Source: Blautia hominis (lineage in GTDB: Bacteria; Bacillota; Clostridia; Lachnospirales; Lachnospiraceae). Taken from it: a stretch of 64,000 nucleotides of DNA. Both the position numbers and the translations under genes were made by a program. Shown piece after piece: positions 25,970-37,900 of this stretch (positions are counted from its first letter, which is position 1; each line of letters starts with the position of its first letter). The stretch is from contig NQOF01000004.1 of the NCBI GenBank assembly GCA_002270465.1, positions 62,001 to 126,000 of the forward strand, read 5' to 3'. The notes under the pieces are model-generated. The model made no database searches. It was given only the letters and a program-made list of their open reading frames with translations, and had not been told where the DNA came from.

Positions 25970-27655
25970 ATGGACAATAATATCAGAAATGTTCGTATCG
26001 GAGACGTTTTAAAAGAATACGGATATGTCACGGAGGAACAGATAAGTGCAGCCCTGGCTTATCAGAAAGAGCATAAAGGGGTACGTCTGGGAGCTGCCCT
26101 GACGGATATGGGATTTATTTCGGAGGAGCAGCTTTTGGAAGCGCTTTCCACTCTTCTGCAGGTGCGGATCATAGACATTTCCACAATAGAGGTGGATGTG
26201 GAGGCTGTACAGAAGATCCCCAGGCAGCTGGCAGAAAAATATGAGATGCTGGCTGTAAAGCAGGCGGAGGGTGTACTGACCATCGTGTTGTATGACCCGC
26301 TTAATTTCTATGCGATTGAAGATATCCGCCAGCTCACCGGTATGCAGCTTGAAATCTGTCTCAGCGGCCGCAGCAGCCTGAAAAATGCCATTGGTTATTA
26401 CTACAGTGAGGTTGAGGCCAGAAAAGCCGCAAGCGTTGCAAATGAACAGTTTGAGGATCTGGCGCTCACGGATGAGTTTGATATTGAGGAGGAGGGGGAT
26501 GATGACACTCCTATTATCAACCTGCTCAGCCGTTTGATAGACAGGGCGTATAATACAAATGCGTCAGATATCCATATCGAACCGTTTGAGGATAAGACCA
26601 CGGTCCGTATGCGTATTGACGGTGTGATCGTAGAATTTGTGACACTGCAGAAAAATCTGCATGCGTCTTTGATCGCAAGGATCAAGATTTTAGGCAACAT
26701 GGATATTGCAGAGCGGAGAGTTCCCCAGGACGGACATTTCAGAATGAGAGTGGCAGGAGAATATGTGAATATCCGAGTGTCTGTGATCCCCACGGTATTT
26801 GGGGAAAAGGCCGTGCTCAGACTGCTTGCCAATAACTCCAATATAGATTATCCGGAAACCTTTGGTATGCACGAGGATGATTACAAGAAATTGAAGAGTA
26901 TGCTGGGGTCTCCCAATGGGATCATTTATTTTACGGGACCTACAGGTTCCGGAAAAACCACCACTCTGTATATGATACTTACAGAGCTGTCCAAACGTGC
27001 AGTGAATATTTCCACCATAGAGGACCCGGTGGAGAAGAACCTGCCTAAGATCAACCAGATGCAGGTAAACAATCAGGCAGGGCTGACCTTTGAGATCGGT
27101 CTGCGGGCTTTGCTCCGTCAGGACCCTGATATTATCATGGTAGGTGAGACCAGGGATGTGGAGACTGCGTCCATCTCTGTACGTTCGGCAATTACAGGCC
27201 ATCTGGTATTTTCAACGCTCCATACCAATGATGCCTCGTCTTCTATCATCAGATTGGAGGATATGGGACTGCAGTCATACATGGTTGCTAACTCTCTGGT
27301 GGGGATCATTGCCCAGAGACTTATGAGGAAGATATGTCCCGACTGCGGGGAGGAGACGATTCCAACTGCGGAGGAGCGGCTGATCGTAGGACCGGAGATT
27401 AAAAAGATCATGCACCCTAAGGGATGTCCGCAGTGCAACTATACGGGATATAGAGGAAGAATCGCGATCCATGAAGTGCTGATGATCGACAGGACTGTCC
27501 GGAAGATGATCATGGAGGGAGCTTCTGCGGAGGCCATACAGGATTATGCTGTTGAGAAGCAAAATATGAAGACACTGAAGGATGCCGGACTGAGTATGGT
27601 CCGGGAGGGTATTACAAGTGTGGAAGAACTGAAAAAGGTAGCCTATTACAAATAG
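25970..27655 (+). CDS. pilB: Type IV pilus extension ATPase
   Basis: 561 residues, GspE/PulE family. An N-terminal MshEN-type domain (1-150, two LGAALTDMGFISEEQLLEAL-like modules) is of the kind that binds c-di-GMP in other PilB proteins. The ATPase core contains Walker A GPTGSGKTT (about 322-330), the Asp box, and Walker B DPDIIMVGETRDVETA. A tetracysteine zinc site follows (CPDCGEE and CPQCNYTGYRGR). It drives pilus growth by loading pilin through PilC. The start ATG is 8 bases after the pilO stop. A control role of c-di-GMP is inference from the N-domain. Confidence 0.93.
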   Translation: MDNNIRNVRIGDVLKEYGYVTEEQISAALAYQKEHKGVRLGAALTDMGFISEEQLLEALSTLLQVRIIDISTIEVDVEAVQKIPRQLAEKYEMLAVKQAEGVLTIVLYDPLNFYAIEDIRQLTGMQLEICLSGRSSLKNAIGYYYSEVEARKAASVANEQFEDLALTDEFDIEEEGDDDTPIINLLSRLIDRAYNTNASDIHIEPFEDKTTVRMRIDGVIVEFVTLQKNLHASLIARIKILGNMDIAERRVPQDGHFRMRVAGEYVNIRVSVIPTVFGEKAVLRLLANNSNIDYPETFGMHEDDYKKLKSMLGSPNGIIYFTGPTGSGKTTTLYMILTELSKRAVNISTIEDPVEKNLPKINQMQVNNQAGLTFEIGLRALLRQDPDIIMVGETRDVETASISVRSAITGHLVFSTLHTNDASSSIIRLEDMGLQSYMVANSLVGIIAQRLMRKICPDCGEETIPTAEERLIVGPEIKKIMHPKGCPQCNYTGYRGRIAIHEVLMIDRTVRKMIMEGASAEAIQDYAVEKQNMKTLKDAGLSMVREGITSVEELKKVAYYK

Positions 27656-27748
27656 AGGACGGAAACAGGCGGTTGTCCGGTCAGTGCATATGCAGACCGT
27701 GAAACGCAGAACAGGATTTTGGCAGAAATGAAAATGGAGGGCAAAGAA

Positions 27749-28798
27749 ATGTATGATCTGAATCAACTGATAATGATGGGAAGGGAAGAGAATGCTTCTG
27801 ACCTTCATATTTCTGCGGGAATGCCGCTTATGATGCGTGTTCACGGAAAGCTGGAACAGACGCTGGCACAGCCGGATGACCATGAGACAGAGCTTATGCT
27901 GTATGGCCTTTTGGATGAGAGACAAAAGGAGCGTCTGGCAGAAGGGTATGATATTGATTTTGCGCTGGAGACGCCGGACCACAACAGGCAGAGGGTGAAT
28001 GTATTCCGGCAGCAGGGGAAGATTGCGGCCACAATACGACTGCTGAATAACCATATTCCCACGCTGGAAGAGCTGCATATGCCGCAGCTTTTATATAAAC
28101 TGGCAGAGGAGCCAAGGGGACTGATCTTGGTCACAGGGCCTACGGGAAGCGGTAAGTCAACCACATTGGCGGCAATGATCGAACATATTAATCAGACAAG
28201 GGCAGAGCATATCATTACCATAGAAGACCCGGTTGAGTACACGTATGAGAGTAAAATGGCTCTGATACACCAGAGGGAAACAGGAAGAGATGTGATTGAT
28301 TTTGCATCTGCGCTGCGAAGTGCACTGCGTGAAGACCCTGATATTATCCTGGTGGGAGAGATGCGTGATTATGAAACTATCATGGCTGCACTGACTGCGG
28401 CTGAGACAGGACATCTGGTGCTGTCAACGCTCCATACCACAGGTGCGGCACAGACTATCGAGCGTGTGATCGATGCGTGTCCCACAGGAAGCCAGAACCA
28501 GGCAAGGACACAGCTTGCGGGAGTCTTAAAGGGGGTAATCACCCAGTGTCTGATGCCTGTACCGGATGGCAGAGGAAGAATTGCCGGAACGGAGATCCTT
28601 CTGGGCACAGATGCCATAACAAATCTGATCCGTGAGAATAAGAGTCATCAGATGAGCAGTATGATGCAGTCAGGCGGTGCTTCGGGTATGCATACGCTGA
28701 ATATGGATATGATGAGACTTGTGCGGGAAGGGTATATAACAAAGGAGACGGCGGTCCAGTATACTAATGATAAAAGGGATTTGGAGCAGTATTTCTAG
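27749..28798 (+). CDS. pilT: Type IV pilus retraction ATPase
   Basis: 349 residues from the ATG at 27749 (MYDLNQLIMMGREENASDLH), 8 bases after GGAGG; the frame extends 10 codons further up without a ribosome binding site. PilT family: N-terminal PAS-like domain, Walker A GPTGSGKSTT (about 129-138), Walker B DPDIILVGEMRDYET, and the C-terminal retraction motif seen as AITNLIRENKSHQ (AIRNLIRE in typical PilT). It depolymerises the pilus and so powers twitching, attachment under tension or DNA uptake. Its presence shows that the system is a retractable type IV pilus, not only a secretion pseudopilus. Confidence 0.93.
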   Translation: MYDLNQLIMMGREENASDLHISAGMPLMMRVHGKLEQTLAQPDDHETELMLYGLLDERQKERLAEGYDIDFALETPDHNRQRVNVFRQQGKIAATIRLLNNHIPTLEELHMPQLLYKLAEEPRGLILVTGPTGSGKSTTLAAMIEHINQTRAEHIITIEDPVEYTYESKMALIHQRETGRDVIDFASALRSALREDPDIILVGEMRDYETIMAALTAAETGHLVLSTLHTTGAAQTIERVIDACPTGSQNQARTQLAGVLKGVITQCLMPVPDGRGRIAGTEILLGTDAITNLIRENKSHQMSSMMQSGGASGMHTLNMDMMRLVREGYITKETAVQYTNDKRDLEQYF

Positions 28799-28920
28799 GA
28801 CCATGTCCGGCCGGCAGCCGGTGCGGGCAGTCCGGTAGTTGACTGGCAGAAGCAGTGTGTGTATTTGTATTGACAACCTTTTCTGCAGGGATACCAGATG
28901 TGGGCTTGAATAAGGAATGA

Positions 28921-31900
28921 GTGGATCATATGGAAAAAGGGGTATTGTACAGGAAGATTGACAAAAATAGAAAAGACAGGAACAGAAACCAGGGTGGATA
29001 TACGCTGGTTGAACTTATTGTGGTCATTTGTATTGTGCTGATACTGGCTGGAGGGGCAGTGTTTGGCGTGATGACGTGGATCCGGTGGTCGCAGTTTAAG
29101 GAGCAGAATGAGTATGCGAAGACTTTGTTTAGTGCGGCGCAGAATCATTTGAATGAGTATAGTGCCAATGGGCAGTTGGGGGAACTGCAGGAAGCAGTAT
29201 CAGAAGATGGGAATCATGTTAAAGTTGTAGATGTTGAAAGCCTCCGGGATACGGATGGAGATAAATATGATTTGGATAAGGTATGGCCTGAAAGCAAAGA
29301 AAAAACAGATAAGGACAGGTATCGGGACGATGTGTGTTATCTGATGGGGGACGCGGATACCTATAAAATATATCAGGAATATCAAAATGGAGAAAGGCAG
29401 AAAATAGATAAAGAGATAGAAGCTTTGTACGACTTGCTTCTTCCATATCTGTATGATCCCTCCATTCTCAATGCGTCAGTCTGTGTAGAATTTACTCCGG
29501 ATGACGGGCAGGTTTTTGCTGTACTATATAGCAATAAAAACAGGACATTTGAGTATGATCTGAGCAACAGCAGCGACAGCGGTTTGGTGGATATATCCGA
29601 CCGTACTACCAGTGTGCGTAAAAAACGGATGGTGGGATATTTTGGTGTGGATACGCTCTCAAAAGCCACTACCACCAAGGTACAAAAACCATCTATTACA
29701 GATGTAAAACTGAATAATGAGGATACCCTGAATCTGTCATTCCGTATTAATAAAGTTAAAGAATCTATTAATGCCATGACTTACGAGATAGGAGTATGTG
29801 ACAAAGAGACAAAAAACAAAAAGCTTGTTATTCAGCTGGATGGAACAAAGCTTTTAAATAAGGAGTCAGTAAATTTAAAACCAATCATCTGTAAGGTGAC
29901 CCGATATGGAAATGATGGCAAACAACTGGATACAAGAGAGTACCCATTTCTTGTGTGGATGGAAGAAAATGAGACCGTCAGAATGGTTCTTGATGCGGCT
30001 GACTTAAGTGCAACCACTACATATTATAACGGAGCAATGGATTTAATCACAGCGGATGAATTAAAGTCCTCTTCTGATGTGTATGAAATATTTAGAGATA
30101 CATACAGCTTTAAAAGGTTCGGGGTAGATACCGAGGATATTTATTGTACAGTAAAGGGATTAGGGACATACTATAAGCCTACTGCAAGGAAACAGAGCAA
30201 CAGCACGAATACATATTTTTATTCATACAAATCAGTAGATAATAATGACAATAGTCTGACATATACATATGCCGTTTCAAATGCAAGACACTTGTATAAT
30301 ATCCGGTACCGTGAGGATTTACTGGCAAAAGAGGCAAAGCCGGAAGTGATTTATAATGTATATGAATTAACGCAGAATATAAACTGGAAACAGTTTATTA
30401 CGGGTGGAAGTCTATATGATACGGATAATACATATAGGACTGAAAATGTCACGTCTGATACGGCAGCGGTGAAGGCGTTACAGGATAAAAAAACGGCGTT
30501 TCCATCCATCTGCCGTCTGAACAGTAATTCTGTACTAGAGAGCCGCGGGGATAAGGCGTATACCGTGAGTGGTCTTACAATAGAGGAGAAGGCGAACAGC
30601 AAATCAGCAGTCTATGGGACTGAGACGGTATTGGGTAAGATTAAAAATAAAGATAATGGTCCCACAGGCTTGTTTGTTACCAATAACGGTAAAATGAAAA
30701 ATGTTTCGCTGGATCAGATTGAAGTCAAAGGGACAAATTCTGTAGGAGCTTTTTGCGGAGAAAATGACGGTGTTCTTGATCAGCTTACAGTTAATAATTC
30801 TGATGCAGAAAACAATCCAAGTACGATTGTAGGAAAGTCAGATGTAGGAGGTATTACCGGAGCTGAGACCCTTAAGGCAAAAGCAGAATACAAGAATCTG
30901 GTAAATAGAGCTGAAGTGACTGGTAAAAGGTATGTGGGAGGCATAATCGGACAAATTTCTGTAACTGGCACCAGAAAAGTCATAGTAGAGAAATGTGAAA
31001 ATTATGGTGTGGTACAGGCGGAGCCCTTTAATCCCGAAAAAGGTACAGATGCAGCTTCTGCAAAATACATAGGCGGTATTATAGGACTGTGTAATAATAA
31101 TACATCTCATGAGGACAGCCTACAGATTAAAGAATGCAAAAGTTCTCCGCAGTACATAATCGATGATGACGAAGACCTGTTTAAAGAAGAAAATAAAGAG
31201 AAGCTGACTAAAGAACTAAATGGTGTTTATGTAGGCGGAATTGTGGGATATAACAGAGACAGTCTGATTATTGACTGTAATACAGAAAAGGAAAAAAATC
31301 AGGAAGGATATATCTTTGGATATCAGTATGTAGGCGGTATTGTAGGGTATAATGAAAGTTCTACCATAGCACTTGATGGAAATAAAGGGATAAATGAAAC
31401 AAATGTTATCGGTGATTCTTATGTTGGGGGGATTTGCGGTGCCAATACGGGAGTTTTGAATCCGGATGACCTAGAGGATGCAGAGAAAGTTCCCGAGCCT
31501 TCTTTTAAAAGAGATGAGTCAAAGATAGTCAGTAACTGGATCAATAGAGGTATTGTTGCAGCCAGAAAAAACTATGTGGGCGGTATCACGGGCCTCAATA
31601 CAGGCATTGTGGAAAATTGCACAAGCGAAGTTGTGGCCGATGAAACTGCGCAGGATATAACAGATGCCAGCAGCCTTAAAGGAGATTATGCAGGGGGGAT
31701 TTCAGGTTACAATAATGGAGTTATCACTGCAGATACTAATACGTTATCAGGGCTGATCAGCAGTGATGACAGGATTTCACTAGTCTGTTATATCACTGGA
31801 AAAAACTATGTGGGCGGAATCGTAGGTTATAATGATGTAGATGCAGAAGTTAATAATTATGCTCTTACTGGAGGACATATTAAAGGAACCGGTACATTTG

Positions 31901-34900
31901 TAGGAGGATTTGCAGGGATAAATGTATCAAAATCTCTTCTTGCAGGGCAAATAATAGAATCAAATCCAAATGAGATTACGGGAAAATATTGTGTGAGTGG
32001 TACAATTGGCGGTAATATCATAGTGTCTGATGAAGATATCTATACGGAATTCAACTCTGATAATTTCCTGGGGAATGTAGACGCGGATGCCTTTGCAGGA
32101 GGATTTATCGGGTATAACTTGATTATTGGAGGAAGTCTGGAACAAGGGATACAGTATGTAGATTATGTGGTAGACACGATCCTTGATTTGGCAGAGAATA
32201 AAAGCCTGGAAGAATTTGTAGATAGTTTTGGTGATATAAAAACAGAGCCGACAGATGCCAGATTAACAATTATCGGTACAGAGGAAGAGACAATTCAGCA
32301 AATTCGTTTCGGTAGCCTTGCCGCAGATGTTTATGTGGGGGGCGTTGTGGGATATAATGCGGAAGACACATGTCTTACCATCAGCGGAGTAATCAACAAG
32401 ACACCTGTGGAGGCAAGGAAAACAATACAGAATCCTGATGAAAATGAGGATCGACCGGATGCGGACTATTCTTATGCAGGTGGAATCATTGGCAAGGTGG
32501 GGAAAAACGTACAGGTTATAAACTGCAGAAATTTGGATGTGGGTGATGTTACTACGGATGGAACTTATCTTGGTGGAATCTGTGAAATTAATGACGGCAC
32601 TATTGAGGACTGTTATGTATCCAGTATTGGAAGTTCAGATAAAAGTTTTGTAGGCGGTATTGCGGGATTAAATAAAAGTGACGGTTTAATTCAGAATTGT
32701 AATTTTACAGAGGGAAAAACAATAACTGGTAATACATATGTAGGTGGTATTGCAGCTGAAAATTATGGTGTGATTAAAGAACCCTATTTATTCAATGGAA
32801 CCATTAATGCATATGGAAATTATGCAGGGGGTGTAGCGGGATATAATTACGGAGTATTGGATTTACAGGTAGAGATTGATAAGGGATCTATAGACGTTTT
32901 TATGAATGCTTATGCATTTATAGGGTCGTTGGGAAGGTATACAGGGGGACTTATTGGAGCTAACAGCGGTCAGATTCTTACAAGTGCAGGAAAATCCAAA
33001 TTTACCTTTACTGGGAGTGTAAGCGGTGATGAGACTGTAGGTGGTATCGTTGGCAGCAACAGTGTTAATGAACTGGTGAATCTAAAGAACGCATCATCCG
33101 TTACAGCAGTAAATGGTGCAGCCGGGGGAATAGCAGGAGAATCGTCATCCTCTGTACTAAGCTGCCACAATGAGGGATATATTCTCGCTACAAAAGCGGG
33201 AGATGCAGGGGGAATTGTATCTGTAAATGAGCAGGACGGTATTATTAAAAAATGTGATGATCGAGGGGAAGTAACAGCAGCCAATGGTGACTGTGGTGGT
33301 ATTGCGGGCAGCAATGCAGGTTATATTGGGGATAGTACTGTCAGCGCAGGGATTAATTTTGAAGGCCAGAAAAACGCAGGTGGTATTGCCGGTGTAAACC
33401 ACGGTATCATTCAGAATGTTGAGGTAAGAGATATTACAGTTGCGAATGCACCTGACAGTTCAGCAGGAAATATAGGAATTGTAGTGGGATTTAACAATGG
33501 AACCCTGGAATGGACGTCTGATATTGTGGCTGTTGAAAACAGCAAAGCCTATACATATGTTTCCGGCAGTAATGTAGGAGGTATTGCAGGTAATAATAAG
33601 AACAGTATAGCAAATGCAGTGATCAATAATGTTGAGATGGGATTTGCCGGAAATAATGCCACCTATGCGAATATGGGGGGTATTGCGGGGATCAATAACA
33701 GTGTAATCTCAACATGCACCGTATATGGTAATATAACCGGTGATATGGGTGGTGCAGATACCGGCTATGGAGGAATTGCAGGAGTCAATAACAGCAGTAT
33801 ATCAGACTGCAGCTATGAGGGCAGCCTCCTTACTAATGGTTCTGCAGATAATATTGTAAATCTTGGAGGCATTGCGGGAAAAAACAACAGTTCAGCATCT
33901 ATTATGCGATCCTTTGTTGGTATACAGAAGACAACCGTTATTAAAACGGGAAACACCAATGGGAACGCGGCTATGGGATACGTCGGCGGGCTTGCAGGGT
34001 GGAATCTGGGAACCGTGCTGGACAGTGATAATTATACTAATTCTACAGCCAGTGTTACAATTGAAAACTATGCCGGCCATACGGGCGGTATTGTTGGATA
34101 TCAGGCGGAAGGTGCGGTTGTTGGTGGGGAAGCAGATAATATTCTCTCTACTGGCCGAAAATGGTCTGTAATATCTAGGTATTATTCCAATGATGCTGGA
34201 ACCGGTGGTATTATAGGGTATAGTGCATCCGGTCAGGATATCCGTTACGTGAGTAATTATGCAGGAGTATCAGCAACATCTACGGCCTCTAATGTTACTG
34301 CAGGCGGAATGATCGGGCGTATGGAGAATAAAGAAAATAATGCTATGAGGATTGAGTATGCTCATAACTATGGTTCTGTAAATGGTATGCTCAGCGGTGG
34401 CCTGATCGCCAGGCTTAAATACAAAGGAGCTACGTTTATAAATTCCACCAATCATGGGACAATTAAGGGCTCTAATGGCAGCGCGGGTCTGGTTGCCTCT
34501 TTCTATAGGACAGATAGAGGTACTTCCGCAGTCTTTGACAATTGCGGTAACTATGGAAATATTGATGCAGGAAGCAGCAGTGCAGGCGGTATTACGGGGA
34601 TCGCAGATAGCGGAAATGATAGTGACCTGAAAGTAATCTATACAGATTGTGTGAATGTAGGCTGTATTTCCGGCGGGACAATAGGCGGGATATCAGCCAG
34701 TGGAAATAAGGAGGAGGCTTACTTTTACCGCTGTCGTAATTATGGTAACTCTAAATCGGATGCTTTTGCTGGAATCGTATCTGCAAACTATAAGGTTATG
34801 CAGGATTGTATAAGTATCACCAATAAAAAGAATCTTACCAATAAAGAAGGCGGAACAATCCTTGACTCTTACTATCTGGGGAGCGGTGAAATTCCGGAAC

Positions 34901-37900
34901 CACCACAATATGATGGCGTGTATTTGTCAAATGTAGACCACAGCGGAACAATAAATACTGGTAATCCGGTGGAAAATCTGTATAGTCTGGATGAGAGCAG
35001 ATTTGCCTTTAATACCGCCAGCGAGCAGAAATATGCGGCGTTTTATTTTAAAAATTCGCCAGCACTCACTAACTTTGGCGTTTTCTGGGCTAATAACGGT
35101 GAGGCAGGTGTGGTTAGAAAATATCGGTTTACCGTGTCATGCAACAGCAGCGCCAGATTCCTGACAGCTGAGGGGACTTGGTCAGATGATCCGAATCAGG
35201 CTTACATCTTTACCTCATATGGAACAGACTCTTACAGTAAGTCCTATTGGAGTACCGATTTAAGCGGAGATATGGATATATCTGATATCAGACTGGAGGT
35301 GGTATCAGTCCGAAGCGGTAAATTCTCTTCTTCCGGAAAATTTGAAGACAGTGATAAAAACGGAGCAGATAACACTAATGTTTGTATTTATGCGGTCAGT
35401 GCGTCTGCGGAAGTGGATAACAATATTTCTACATCAGATGCTGTATATGAAGCAGAAAGAAATTATCAGGCGGCAAAAACCGAAAAAGAGGCTATAGATA
35501 ATGATGTAGTTGAAAATCAGAAAAAACTCGATGATGCAAAAGAGGCCTATGAAAAGGTGAGATACCAGACAGACTGGGAAATTTCATATGGCCCTAAGGG
35601 TAAGGTGTCGGTAGACACAGATATAAATAACATATTTAAAAATTTATCATTGGAACAGTCAAAATGGAATCGCGGCATTCTGAAGACGACAGAAAAAGAA
35701 CAAGGATTCCAGATTATCCTTACAGCGCCCGAGGGAGGGAAAGCGGTAGACGGGCTGAAAATTCTGTGGGCTGGAAATGCCAACAATGACAATAGTAACA
35801 TTCGTACTTATAAATATACAGTGACTTTCCATTATGCAGATGATACTTCGACAGAACCTAAGGAGATAATATCACAGGGCTGTTTTTATAAAGCCGCATT
35901 AGAAGAGGATTTGACAGCATATCTGGATAGAGATAAAAGTATTTTGTCTATTGAAATTAATATATCAAGTGTAACAGAGGGCCAAGGGGTTGTAAGAGAA
36001 TATGCCTGTCTTTGGTATATTGATATAGCCAATGCATGCCCTGAGAAAGGAGTGTATGAAGATGCACAAAAGGTATATGATGAGTTACTGATAAAACAGA
36101 AGATGGTACAGAACGAACTGGAAGACAGAAGAGCTGAACTGGAAGCAGCAGCCTATTATACAGGAAGCATCAGCGGTATCAGTGCCTGTACGAAATGGAA
36201 AGAACCGGAAATGGATACACCATCCGATACGGATTCTCCATACGGACATAAAGCTGTTTCTGGTAAGGCAGATGGTTTATATGTTATTCAGGGTTCAGAA
36301 GCTATTGGTTCTTCACATTTTAAAATTTCCGGACTTCAATATGATCCCACATCCGGATTTAACGATTTTTCTCAGACAACAACGGGGAACAGGTATAAAG
36401 TATACGCAGAAGTGGATGAAAAGGTAAAAGAATATTATACGAAAGGAAAAGAAACACCTGATGGAATACAGAACAATGTAAATATCAGTAATGCGGAGGG
36501 CGTTCTGAAATTTAGCTGGATTCATAAAGGAAGAGATTATTATGCTGACCAGATTGTATACAGAGTTACCAGAACTGATGGTGTAGTGGAGGAATACTTT
36601 ACAGAACCGATTACCGTATCTTATGGAATCCAGACCTACTCAATGAATATACCTGATAACTGGTATAATGCGTCCATTGAAGTATTTGTCAGATCTGTCA
36701 GTGGACAGTATGTACCTGGGGATTATGATTCACTTGTTTACGGGCCTGAGAAAGAAAGATTGCAGGATTATACATCTGCTTGGGTAAAAGCAGAAGGTGT
36801 TGTACAGCAGCCTCAAGCCGCACCAAAGGTTCATTTGGAACTGGAAGCCTATGATAAGGAAGAGAAAACAGGCACGTATAACTATGTGGCAGTATTGGAG
36901 AATAAGGACGATTACAAGGGAGATAAGGACACCACAGTTATAGTAAATATCAATGGTAAAGAACATGAGATAAAAACCAGCGACGGAAGATCAGCCGGTT
37001 TTACGTTCAACCACAATGAAAACCAGTTAATTACCACTTATGCAAAGAAAAATGATAAGTATGCAGAATCCATTAGAGTAACTGTTCAGTCTGCTTTATA
37101 TGGCGGTGAACAGATGAATGGAAACGATTATGTGGTGACAAAATTTAACGACTTCTATGGAGATCGTCCAGGCAATCTGTATAATCAAGTGACCATGGAC
37201 AGTGCAGATGGCAAACAGACTGAACTGTATATGAATTCTGAACTGGTGATCAGCGATTATCAATTTAAAAATGCTGATGGTGAGCATGTCAAGACCTGTG
37301 ATGTGTCTGTGGCTTATGGAAATTCCCATGTGACGCAGTTGGGTGGGACTATGACCAGTAATCTGAATGATCTTCCATCGGATTTGTTGAATTACGGAAA
37401 TATTACAGTGAGAACCTATCCATGGCAGAACCAGGCGTTTATCTGCTGGTATGGTCATCCGGTAAAGAGCGGTATTACACAGACGGAATTGATATCTTAT
37501 ATGGATGGCAGTGAGCAGCTGGTTGATAGTGAAAGATTAGAACAAGCCGTGTTTACAAAGGATGGTCTTTCATCCGGATATGTTCTTCGTTTAAATGCAA
37601 ATGAAACCTATGATATCATCTATAGCGCGGTGCTGGCTAACACATCTACTTACAGTATGCAGATAGATGAAAAGGTGTATAGAGTGTCTGAGGGAAAGGT
37701 ATCCTCAGGAAGTTATGTAAAGAAGATTCAGCCGGTTCCATCCATAGAGGAAAGTAATCCACTCAGTGAAAATGGTAAGGAATACACTTTTATCTGGGAT
37801 AGAGGGTTTGCAGAGGAAGATGCTGTATACGAGGCTGCATTGTCAGGTATTACATCTGACGGTGTGAATGTCCTTCTGGATACTGTAACAGTAGATAAAA

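Noticed and set aside
28870-28900. TTGACA before the giant gene as promoter
   Set aside because: No acceptable -10 box at 16-18 bases; read-through from pilT is more likely.
33863-34171. 102-codon ORF inside the giant gene, other frame
   Set aside because: Generated by the repeated codons of the GLUG tract; no ribosome binding site and no recognisable domain.
30740-34780. CRISPR-like or tandem-repeat array
   Set aside because: The periodicity is in the protein; DNA copies are diverged, irregularly spaced and in frame within one ORF.
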